Positions 6,546 through 12,480 of a DNA stretch of 17,720 nt are shown piece after piece; within the stretch, counting starts at the first letter, position 1; each line of letters begins with the position of its first letter. The notes under the pieces were generated by a model. The model was not told the DNA's origin, searched no databases, and worked only from the letters and a program-made list of their open reading frames with translations. This stretch comes from CAZSHX01 sp964606895 (GTDB taxonomy: Bacteria > Bacteroidota > Ignavibacteria > Kapaibacteriales > UBA2268): assembly GCA_964606895.1 (NCBI GenBank), contig CAZSHX010000087.1, forward strand, positions 1 to 17,720. Direction: 5' to 3'. The position numbers and the translations under genes are program-made.

Positions 6546-7790
6546 ATGAAAAAAGTATTCGGTTTCATTACCAAAATTTCTCTTACCCAATGGATTATTA
6601 TATCCATGATTGCCGGTGCATTGGTGGGATGGATATTCCCTGAAGTTTCTCAGCATATTAGAATCGTCTCGAACATTTTTCTAAGAATGATTAAATCAAT
6701 CATTGTACCGATACTTTTCAGCACACTCGTTGTTGGAATCGCCGCACATACAGACGACCTGAAAGCAGTCGGCAGACTTGCCCTCAAATCAATCATATAT
6801 TTTGAAATAATAACGACTCTTGCCCTTGCAATCGGACTTTTTGCCGTCAATATGGTTCAGCCCGGTGTAGGCGTAGTCCTTAAACCCCCTGTAGTTTCAA
6901 CTGCAACTCCGCCGATTCCTGTTGTAAAATTGACATGGCAGGAAACAATTGAACATATCGTACCTAAAAGTCTGTTCGAAGCGGCATCGGCAAATGACGT
7001 TCTGCAGGTTGTGTTTTTCGCCATACTCTTTGGTGTTGCTCTGACGCAGGTAAAAGGAAAACAAAAAGAAGTCATGGTTAATTTCTTTGACGGCTTTTCG
7101 CAGGTGATGTTCAAATTCACCGGAATAGTAATGAAATTTGCCCCGTTAGGTATCGGTGCCGCCATGGCATACACAGTTGGGCATTCCGGCATAGGTGTGC
7201 TGATGAATCTCGGCAAACTCGTCCTAACGATGTATGGAGCACTTGCATTCCTTCTGCTGGCTGTTCTTCTTCCGGTAATGCTGATATTCAAAATCCCGAT
7301 AAAGGAATTTCTGAGAAAAGTGAAAGACCCTGCTCTGATTGCTTTTTCTACCACATCCTCCGATGCCGCATTGCCCTTAGCACTCGAAAACATGGAAAAA
7401 TTCGGTGTTCCCAAACGCATTGTTTCATTCGTACTGCCTACCGGATATTCCTTCAATCTTGACGGTTCGACCTTGTATCTTGCTGTTGCTTCAATTTTCG
7501 TTGCACAAGCCGCAGGGATTCACCTCGATTTCGGTCAGCAACTGCTCATGATGCTTACTTTGATGTTAACCAGCAAAGGAATCGCCGCTGTTCCCCGCGC
7601 GTCGCTGGTGATACTTTCCGGCACTCTGGTAACGTTTGGATTGCCGCTTGAAGGAGTTGCATTAATTCTTGGTGTGGACGAAATTATGGATATGGCAAGA
7701 ACCGGAACTAACTTAATCGGAAACTGCCTTGCCTCATGCGTTATGGCTCGCTGGGAAGGAGAGTTTCAGCTGAAGGAAATTGTGAATTGA
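6546..7790 (+). CDS. Dicarboxylate/amino-acid:cation symporter (DAACS family)
   Basis: A 414-residue inner-membrane secondary transporter of the GltP/DctA type (elevator mechanism) importing acidic amino acids or C4-dicarboxylates with H+ or Na+. Family landmarks are present in order: re-entrant loop HP1 STTSSD (268-273), the unwound TM7 motif NLDGS (304-308, usually NMDGT), HP2 SKGIAAVP (343-350), and TM8 DMARTGTNLIGN (382-393). Asp382, Arg385 and Asn389 correspond to substrate-binding Asp394, Arg397 and Asn401 of GltPh, so an acidic substrate is expected. Asn393 replaces the Na+-binding Asp405 of GltPh, as in DctA-like members, which hints at a different coupling ion. It is a single-gene unit, divergent from the metal operon. 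The family is secure; I give no symbol because glutamate and dicarboxylate cannot be separated. Confidence 0.93.
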   Translation: MKKVFGFITKISLTQWIIISMIAGALVGWIFPEVSQHIRIVSNIFLRMIKSIIVPILFSTLVVGIAAHTDDLKAVGRLALKSIIYFEIITTLALAIGLFAVNMVQPGVGVVLKPPVVSTATPPIPVVKLTWQETIEHIVPKSLFEAASANDVLQVVFFAILFGVALTQVKGKQKEVMVNFFDGFSQVMFKFTGIVMKFAPLGIGAAMAYTVGHSGIGVLMNLGKLVLTMYGALAFLLLAVLLPVMLIFKIPIKEFLRKVKDPALIAFSTTSSDAALPLALENMEKFGVPKRIVSFVLPTGYSFNLDGSTLYLAVASIFVAQAAGIHLDFGQQLLMMLTLMLTSKGIAAVPRASLVILSGTLVTFGLPLEGVALILGVDEIMDMARTGTNLIGNCLASCVMARWEGEFQLKEIVN

Positions 7791-7809
7791 AAATTGTGAA
7801 TTGTGAATA
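7778..7809 (+). repeat. Short tandem repeat over the symporter stop codon
   Basis: AATTGTGAATTG occurs at 7778-7789 and again at 7792-7803, followed by a partial third copy (TTGTGAAT). The first copy encodes the last residues and part of the TGA stop of the symporter, so the repeat has reached into the gene end. Confidence 0.6.
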
Positions 7810-7822
7810 GAAGAAAAGAGTT

Positions 7823-7943
7823 TAGTTGGTTAGTGAGTTGTCAAAAAAAGAGAAAACCCTTATGTCTCCCTTAATGAAATTTATAACCAACTATAATATT
7901 TTCATAATAAATACGTATTTTTTCTTATTGTTTAATTAAGGGA
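7823..7943 (+). promoter_or_regulatory. Inverted repeats and palindrome upstream of hicB-like gene
   Basis: Three dyads precede the antitoxin gene. TAGTTGGTTA (7823-7832) pairs with TAACCAACTA (7884-7893). TCCCTTAAT (7867-7875) pairs with ATTAAGGGA (7935-7943), and the right arm of this one holds the AAGGGA ribosome site. AAATACGTATTT (7909-7920) is a perfect 12-bp palindrome. They could be an operator or a leader fold that hides the ribosome site. The short HicB here shows no DNA-binding domain of its own, which weakens the operator reading. Confidence 0.4.
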
Positions 7944-7948
7944 TATTT

Positions 7949-8158
7949 TTGAGTACATATTCAGCAGTAATCGAAAAATGTTTAGAAACCAATTTATTTG
8001 TTGCTTACGTTCCCGGTTTTCCCGGTGCCCATTCCCAAGGTGAAACATTAGAAGAACTGAGGCAAAATTTTATTGAAGTAATCGTAATGCTTCTTGAAGA
8101 TGGAACTCCAATACTCGAAAGTGAGTTTATTGGTACTCAAAACTTAGTACTGGCTTAA
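7949..8158 (+). CDS. hicB: HicB-family antitoxin (short form)
   Basis: A 69-residue protein matching the N-terminal HicB fold: a first strand YSAVIEK, then NLFVAYVPGFPGAHSQGETLEEL (the PGFPG and GxTLEEA-like signature, about 16-38), and a helix NFIEVIVMLLEDG. The C-terminal ribbon-helix-helix or HTH found in longer HicB proteins is absent, as in many short members. The start is TTG at 7949, chosen because the product then begins exactly like HicB and AAGGGA lies six bases upstream. In the family HicB binds and neutralises the mRNA interferase HicA. The toxin frame directly downstream appears destroyed, so this may be an orphan antitoxin. Family call good; activity unknown. Confidence 0.82.
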   Translation: MSTYSAVIEKCLETNLFVAYVPGFPGAHSQGETLEELRQNFIEVIVMLLEDGTPILESEFIGTQNLVLA

Positions 8159-8159
8159 T

Positions 8160-8272
8160 ATGCCGAAGTAACCTGTTTTAAAATCAACGTAAACTATATA
8201 TCTCCATTATTGCTAAAGCAGATATTAAAGGAAATAGACATTGAATTAGAATTATTTTCTAAATATTTGTAG
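8160..8272 (+). pseudogene. hicA: hicA toxin remnant with internal deletion
   Basis: One base after the hicB stop is ATG CCG AAG, the usual MPK start of HicA toxins, followed at once by TAA. In another frame, 8168-8272 reads for 34 codons to TAG and ends ISPLLLKQILKEIDIELELF. That resembles the HicA C-terminus, where a loop leads into a helix of the type LRxILKxAGIxxEEF. The central part with the catalytic His (usually in a GSH motif) is missing. The simplest reading is a hicA gene that lost about half its length and its frame. The position directly behind hicB supports it. The C-terminal match is by eye over about 20 residues, so confidence is moderate. Confidence 0.6.
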
Positions 8273-8486
8273 TCTTTTTGTGCTAACCTATTCTGAAGCG
8301 TGGAGCGTGAACAGCAAGAAAATTCATCAATTCTATTCAGATAGTTGCTTTTATAAACTTTCTTCTTAGCCTTCCGACAATATTTGCCTCTGAGTTCTTC
8401 TGCTGAAGTTAATTAACCTTGATTTGCATGATTCATTTAATGAAGATGATTTGATTCCCAAAAATCTTATTTTCCTGATTCCTAAC

Positions 8487-8589
8487 CTTAGTAGCCCGAG
8501 CATACCAACGACCCCACCTCTTACCTTATTAAAACCCTCCAAATAAGGAAATAAGGTTTAGTTCATTGGATTTATCGGGAGCTACTAAG
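8487..8589. repeat. Nested inverted repeat, possible structured element
   Basis: The outer arms are CTTAGTAGCCCG (8487-8498) and CGGG-AG-CTACTAAG (8576-8589), pairing over 12 bp with a two-base bulge. Inside, ACCTTATT (8523-8530) pairs with AATAAGGT (8550-8557). The result is a ~100-base element with a closed base and an internal hairpin. It could be a structured RNA, a REP-like mobile unit or a recombination site. I do not recognise the family, and no gene reads into it closely. Confidence 0.5.
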
Positions 8590-8654
8590 TTCTGCTCTTC
8601 AAACATTGCGGCATTTCAATTTTTTTATTTGAAAATTTTGTAATCCAAAATATT

Positions 8655-8790
8655 CCTCATAATTTGCATTGCATCTTCAAAAATAATTACGCAAAAGATG
8701 CAATCCTTTTAATATAACCTATTGATATTATTTCAAATAACGATTGTTTAGCCGTTGCATCTTTTTCATCATTGGAATGCAAAGATGCAA
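8655..8790. repeat. Direct repeat copy A with two hairpins
   Basis: First of two imperfect copies of a ~140-bp unit. It contains two hairpins with the same arms: TTGCATCTT (8669-8677) with AAGATGCAA (8695-8703), and TTGCATCTT (8755-8763) with AAGATGCAA (8782-8790). A block shared with copy B, ATTGATATTATTTCAAATAA, lies between them. The left end TTGCATTGCATCTT and the inverted right end TTGCATCTTTGCATT look like terminal inverted repeats. Confidence 0.7.
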
Positions 8791-8820
8791 ATTTTGGTGA
8801 ATATTCGGCAAAGTCTTGAA

Positions 8821-8856
8821 CTGGGATTTCTGGGATTTAAGGGATTAAGAGGATTC
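8821..8856 (+). repeat. 9-nt tandem units (GGATT phased)
   Basis: GGATT begins at 8824, 8833, 8842 and 8851, an exact 9-base period, in degenerate units of the type GGATTTCTG, GGATTTAAG and GGATTAAGA. The tract lies between the two copies of the hairpin repeat and is probably part of the same repetitive landscape. Confidence 0.55.
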
Positions 8857-8872
8857 ATATTCTTAAAACCTT

Positions 8873-9012
8873 ATTTTTCTCAAATTGCATTGAATCCTCA
8901 AAAAAAATAATGTAAAAGATCCAATACTTCTTTAGCTATCCCATTGATATTATTTCAAATAACGAAAATTATGCCGTTGCATCTTTGAATGCAAAATGAT
9001 GCAAAGATGCAA
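8873..9012. repeat. Direct repeat copy B with two hairpins
   Basis: Second copy of the ~140-bp unit. It keeps the layout of copy A: TTGCATTGAATCCTC, a degraded first hairpin (TTGAATCCT against AAGATCCAA), the shared block CATTGATATTATTTCAAATA, and GCCGTTGCATCTTTG. The second hairpin is stronger than in copy A: TTGCATCTTTG (8977-8987) with CAAAGATGCAA (9002-9012), 11 perfect pairs. The first arm carries T-to-A and G-to-C changes on both sides that do not all compensate, so only the second hairpin looks maintained. Confidence 0.7.
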
Positions 9013-9094
9013 TTCTTACCGCCCTCTCCTTCGGAGTAATTTTAAATTTTCGTAACAACTTAAAATTGAAGATGTTATATGATTATATAATGCG

Positions 9095-9144
9095 ATTAAC
9101 TATCATCTCTACTGACACTAATGATATTTAAGAAAATAGTTAAT
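9095..9144 (-). repeat. Inverted repeat spanning the stop of the HTH gene
   Basis: ATTAACTAT (9095-9103) and ATAGTTAAT (9136-9144) are perfect 9-bp arms, 32 bases apart, with the right arm covering the stop codon of the HTH gene. No U-tract follows on the minus strand, so this is at best a weak 3' structure and not a typical terminator. Confidence 0.35.
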
Positions 9145-10234
9145 TCTGTACAAATCTTGTTATTTCTTCTTTGCTGTAAAAGACTTTGTTGCCAATTTTT
9201 ATTCTTTTGATTTTGTTCTCCTCTGTCCATTTCCATAGAGTCGTCAGCGAAATTTGTAAATATTCTGCTGTTTCTTTTCTTGTAAGCATCTCAGGCAGAC
9301 CTTTTCCGTCCTGTTTTCCGTCGTGGTTTGAGTTCCGAACATTTGAACTTCTGATCATTATCTCTATCGTTTTCTTGTAAGCTTCGGATTCTACCGTGTT
9401 ATTATTCAACTCATATTCTCCGGCTTTGATTATTTGCCCGAGCTGATATTCCACTGTTTTTATATGAAAAACGATATAGTCTTTCTTGGTGATGATTTTG
9501 TTATTCAATAAAACCTTGACTAATATTCCGGCTTTCTCTACTGATATTTGGTCTGTTAATTCGATGATTCCCGTGCCGTTTCTGATTGTCTGGATGAATT
9601 GGTCTTTATCTCTGACAATTTCACTTTGTTTCAATAACCCAGCCAACTGCACTATCGGATCTATTGGTTTGACTACATTGATGGATGATGCAAAATCAGT
9701 CTTTTCTTCAGTTCCTTTATCCTGAATCGCCTCTAAATCCTTTATCATCTTTAGTATCTGATTTTTCTTTGAATCAAGTAATGGCTGTTCCCTCTTGTAG
9801 ATCTTTAAGATTCTTCCGTATTCTCTTTTTAAGAACTTTACTCCATTGGCTGGTTTTAATATTCCAATGCAGAATTTCCAAAGATGTTCTGTGTCAAGTT
9901 TGAAGTCAGGATATTTTCTTGTCAATTTATATCTCGCAACGCCCTGCCAGTAAAATGACCACCTCATTAATTCTGATTGAAATCCCGACACATAATCTGT
10001 AAGAACTTTTCCCTGTCTGATGTAGTCTGCAAGTAAGTTATTGAAATTCTTGATGACATTATCAATAAAAACTTGCTTTTCTTCATTTTTCTTTGCTTTT
10101 ATTTCCTCATCGAGTAGGAAGAATATTGTTTCGGGAGTAAATACCAAAGAACCTTCATCTCTTTTCGATGCAAACTCATTCTCAAGCATGTTCTTTATAA
10201 AATCAGATACTGTACCAACGAACACTGAACTCAT
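9140..10234 (-). CDS. Large protein with C-terminal excisionase-type HTH
   Basis: A 364-residue protein of unknown role. The last ~52 residues (313-364) form an HTH_17/excisionase-type winged helix of the MerR superfamily: LTRKETAEYLQISLTTLWKW, a charged turn, then RIKIGNKVFYSKEEITRFVQ. Stand-alone excisionases are about 60-100 residues, so the ~310 residues before it are unusual. They are mostly helical and charged (for example FLKREYGRILKIYKREQP near 133-150), with no motif I recognise, and are linked by a polar stretch near 295-312 (SNHDGKQDGKG). DNA binding is expected; whether it acts as a recombination directionality factor, a replication/partition factor or a repressor cannot be told. 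No integrase is in the window. The ATG at 10234 has an A-rich, non-Shine-Dalgarno leader. It is flanked by repeats on both sides. Confidence 0.75.
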   Translation of the reverse strand: MSSVFVGTVSDFIKNMLENEFASKRDEGSLVFTPETIFFLLDEEIKAKKNEEKQVFIDNVIKNFNNLLADYIRQGKVLTDYVSGFQSELMRWSFYWQGVARYKLTRKYPDFKLDTEHLWKFCIGILKPANGVKFLKREYGRILKIYKREQPLLDSKKNQILKMIKDLEAIQDKGTEEKTDFASSINVVKPIDPIVQLAGLLKQSEIVRDKDQFIQTIRNGTGIIELTDQISVEKAGILVKVLLNNKIITKKDYIVFHIKTVEYQLGQIIKAGEYELNNNTVESEAYKKTIEIMIRSSNVRNSNHDGKQDGKGLPEMLTRKETAEYLQISLTTLWKWTEENKIKRIKIGNKVFYSKEEITRFVQN

Positions 10235-10353
10235 ATTTTGTTTCTTTTTGTTAAAATCAAAATGACATCTTCTTCGATTATTTATTGCAAAGAATTTATA
10301 TTGCCGATCCGCTGAAATTACTCAAAATTCTTCTGATTCAATTTATGCAATTC

Positions 10354-10497
10354 ATGGTCTCATGATTTTGGAGAATTGTTAAGGTCACAGAAGATGCTCA
10401 AAATAATTTGCCATGGATTTTTATGTCTGCGTTTATAATCACCTCGTACAAACGATTTGTGGAGGCAGAATTTTTTCCCAAAATTTCATGAGGTCAT
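10354..10497. repeat. MITE-like element with ~25-bp inverted ends
   Basis: The left end ATGGTCTCATGATTTTGGAG (10354-10373) and the inverse of the right end, ATGACCTCATGAAATTTTGG (from 10497 leftward), match along ~25 bases with a few changes. Between them is a hairpin, CCTC (10442-10445) and GAGG (10462-10465) around ACAAA-CGA-TTTGT. The ~144-bp unit has no coding capacity. It lies 120 bases upstream of the excisionase-type HTH gene. It could be a miniature transposable element or an attachment/operator structure. Confidence 0.5.
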
Positions 10498-10671
10498 TTT
10501 GGACAGAACTAATAATTTTCCAATGGGTTATAAATTCCTTAACTCATGTTAAACAAAATTTAGTTGTTGCTTCTGATGTACCGAAATTCTTTTACGTGAT
10601 ATGTCCAGATTTACTCTGTTGGTTTACATAATATATCCTTATTGCAAGGTTGCAAGGTTTTTTGGTTGAAT

Positions 10672-10693
10672 AACATTGCATAGTTGCAATGTT
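10672..10693 (+). repeat. Terminator-like hairpin AACATTGCA/TGCAATGTT
   Basis: AACATTGCA (10672-10680) pairs perfectly with TGCAATGTT (10685-10693) around a TAGT loop. Only two T follow before the tract breaks, and no gene ends nearby, so termination is uncertain. Confidence 0.45.
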
Positions 10694-10809
10694 TTCATAT
10701 TTAATGTTGAGTTTCTAAAATATATTACCTGTCAGAAAAAAAACTCTTGGATTACGTCTAAGAATTTTGTAATTTGTTTTTAGATAATATATATTATTAA
10801 TATATGTAT

Positions 10810-10868
10810 ATTTATATACTACTTAGTATATAAATTTTGAAAAAAAGATGACTACTTAGTATATAAAT
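10810..10868. repeat. 11-bp dyad and 18-bp direct repeat
   Basis: ATTTATATACT (10810-10820) and AGTATATAAAT (10825-10835) form a perfect 11-bp dyad around ACTT. The segment ACTACTTAGTATATAAAT (10818-10835) then recurs exactly at 10851-10868, a 33-base period or about three helical turns. This spacing suits a pair of operator sites for a dimeric regulator. The nearest genes are the HTH gene (600 bases away) and the T9SS operon (about 360 bases away). Confidence 0.55.
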
Positions 10869-11226
10869 GTTCATTGAATTTCATGATAAAGTAATTTTCC
10901 AGACTCCTCCCCAATGAAATGCTTTCCTAAACAAATGAGAAAATTTCAAGCAGAAAAGCCGAACATGAGGATAAAAGAAAATCTGAACTCAGGATGTTAA
11001 AAGCATGTTAGGAATAGATATGATTCAATATAAGAATAGTCTTGCTTTTGTTCAATTTTTAAATTCGTTAATTGTTTTCCATGAGGAATGTTGTAACGAA
11101 CGACCGAAAAAGGACGTTGTATTTATGTTTATTATGGGTATGTTTGACGATGTGCGTATGTGGATATGCCCGTTTTTAATTTGAAATTTAATTGTTGTGA
11201 TTTTAATTATTTTTTTGGAGGATGTG

Positions 11227-12477
11227 ATGAAAAAATTTTTGGTTTTACTTTCAGTTTGCTTTCCGCTTCTGTTCCAAAGTGGATTAGCTCAAGATACACT
11301 TTGGTCTGTCAAAGCCTTTGACGGAGGGATTACTTCTGCTAAATTCTCAATAACAGGAGACACTATTATTCACACTGACGGTGGCTATATCGTTAAAAGA
11401 GACTTGAATGGTAGGTTATTAGATACGTTTTGGGTTGGAGAACAGCATGGGATGGTATTAACCCCAGACTACCGATTTGCAATTACGTACAATACCCCAT
11501 TTCTTTATCAATGGGATTTAACTACTAAAAAGCTGATTTCACGATATGAAATGAGAAAAGACTCAACATTTAGTGATTTTAGTAATTATTTCGGTAATAT
11601 TGATATTTCACCTGATGGAAAATATATTGGTGAGATTAGTAGTGTCTATCCTCCGTCATCAAACATGAGACTTATTCCTAAGTTCTTTATTTGGGAAGCT
11701 CAAACTGGTAAAATTTTATTAACAGACACGGCTGGATGCCGAGCTATTCAATTTTCGCCAAACAGCGATAATTTTTCAATAACTGACGAATGTCTCAGTC
11801 CTGTAATATGGTCCGTGTCAAAAAAAGGCAAAATTGCTAATTTCTCAGGTGCTATACACCAACAACACCTTATTAATCATATTTCATTCTCTCCCGACGG
11901 GAAATACCTATGCACTTCTGACAATAGCGGATATGTTAATTTATGGGATATAGCATCAAAATCGATTTTAAAAATAAGACCATTCGGAGCAATTGTTTTT
12001 AGATTTTCAAATGATTCGAGGTATATAATTTTCGGATCTGCCGGAATAGGTATCTATGATATTTTAAGGGATACAATAATTTATCAGATGGATTTATCTA
12101 ATAAAGGTTTTTCATATGATACAGATATTGATGAATCAAAAGATTCACGATATATTTTAGAAGGTCAGCAAGTTAATCTACTTTTGTATAAAAATTCAAT
12201 CCTGTCAATAGACGGTGATAACTCAAAGAAAATTAATCCAATACTGAAACCAAATCCAACATCAGGTAAAATAACGATACAATTAACTCAAGTTGATTAC
12301 ACACCTTTTAGTATTAAAATCTTCAACCCTGAGGGTATGACTATGAAATTTTATAATAATGTCAATAGTGAAAATAATGCTATAATCCTTGATGTTTCAG
12401 ATTTGTCAATCGGAATTTTCTTTTTAGTTGTTGAAAATCAAAATTTCAGCCAGACTTACAAATTGGTGAAGGAGTAA
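11227..12477 (+). CDS. Exported WD40-like beta-propeller protein with T9SS sorting domain
   Basis: A 416-residue secreted protein. Residues 1-21 (MKKFLVLLSVCFPLLFQSGLA) are a signal peptide with likely cleavage before Gln22. Residues ~30-325 carry WD40-type repeats, seen as NIDISPDGKYIGEIS (124-138), AIQFSPNSDNF (173-183), HISFSPDGKYLCTSDNSGYVNLWDI (218-242) and FRFSNDSRYIIFGSAGIGIYDI (258-279). The C-terminus (~339-416) is a T9SS type A sorting domain: LKPNPTSGK, then LSIGIFFLVVE and the basic tail. The propeller is probably a protein- or glycan-binding scaffold at the cell surface. A start at 11197 would spoil the signal peptide. The ATG at 11227 has GGAGG five bases upstream. The gene is followed after 3 bases by the giant T9SS protein, so the two are co-expressed and may act together. 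No enzyme motif is visible. Confidence 0.88.
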   Translation: MKKFLVLLSVCFPLLFQSGLAQDTLWSVKAFDGGITSAKFSITGDTIIHTDGGYIVKRDLNGRLLDTFWVGEQHGMVLTPDYRFAITYNTPFLYQWDLTTKKLISRYEMRKDSTFSDFSNYFGNIDISPDGKYIGEISSVYPPSSNMRLIPKFFIWEAQTGKILLTDTAGCRAIQFSPNSDNFSITDECLSPVIWSVSKKGKIANFSGAIHQQHLINHISFSPDGKYLCTSDNSGYVNLWDIASKSILKIRPFGAIVFRFSNDSRYIIFGSAGIGIYDILRDTIIYQMDLSNKGFSYDTDIDESKDSRYILEGQQVNLLLYKNSILSIDGDNSKKINPILKPNPTSGKITIQLTQVDYTPFSIKIFNPEGMTMKFYNNVNSENNAIILDVSDLSIGIFFLVVENQNFSQTYKLVKE

Positions 12478-12480
12478 AGT

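Larger units (their letters stand above)
8273..9139. other. Repeat-rich non-coding stretch
   Basis: I find no credible gene in these ~870 bases. They hold a nested inverted repeat at 8487-8589, two copies of a ~140-bp repeat at 8655-8790 and 8873-9012, and 9-nt tandem units at 8821-8856, all described separately. The part from 8273 to 8486 shows only a short hairpin, CTTCTGCTGAAG, around 8398-8409 and is otherwise featureless. The density of small repeats, the decayed toxin on one side and the excisionase-like gene on the other suggest an insertion hotspot or the remains of a mobile element. Confidence 0.5.
10235..11226. other. Long AT-rich non-coding region
   Basis: I see no supported gene in ~990 bases. 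It should contain the promoter of the HTH gene near its left end and that of the T9SS operon near its right end. It also holds a MITE-like inverted-repeat element (10354-10497), a hairpin (10672-10693) and a dyad with direct repeats (10810-10868). TGCAAGGT is repeated in tandem near 10643-10659. A possible weak -7 element TAATTTG lies near 11177-11183, upstream of the WD40-like gene, without a good -33 partner. Confidence 0.45.

Noticed and set aside
6857..7456. 199-residue minus-strand frame inside the symporter
   Set aside because: It is antisense to clearly conserved symporter motifs (HP1 and TM7), has no recognisable domain and is a shadow frame.
8655..9012. CRISPR array
   Set aside because: Only two long, imperfect copies of ~140 bp are present, without short regular repeats, unique spacers of constant length or cas genes.
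10413..10631. 72-residue plus-strand frame in the intergenic region
   Set aside because: It begins inside the inverted-repeat element, has no ribosome site, and its composition (many Phe, Val, Ile, Trp) looks like random AT-rich translation.
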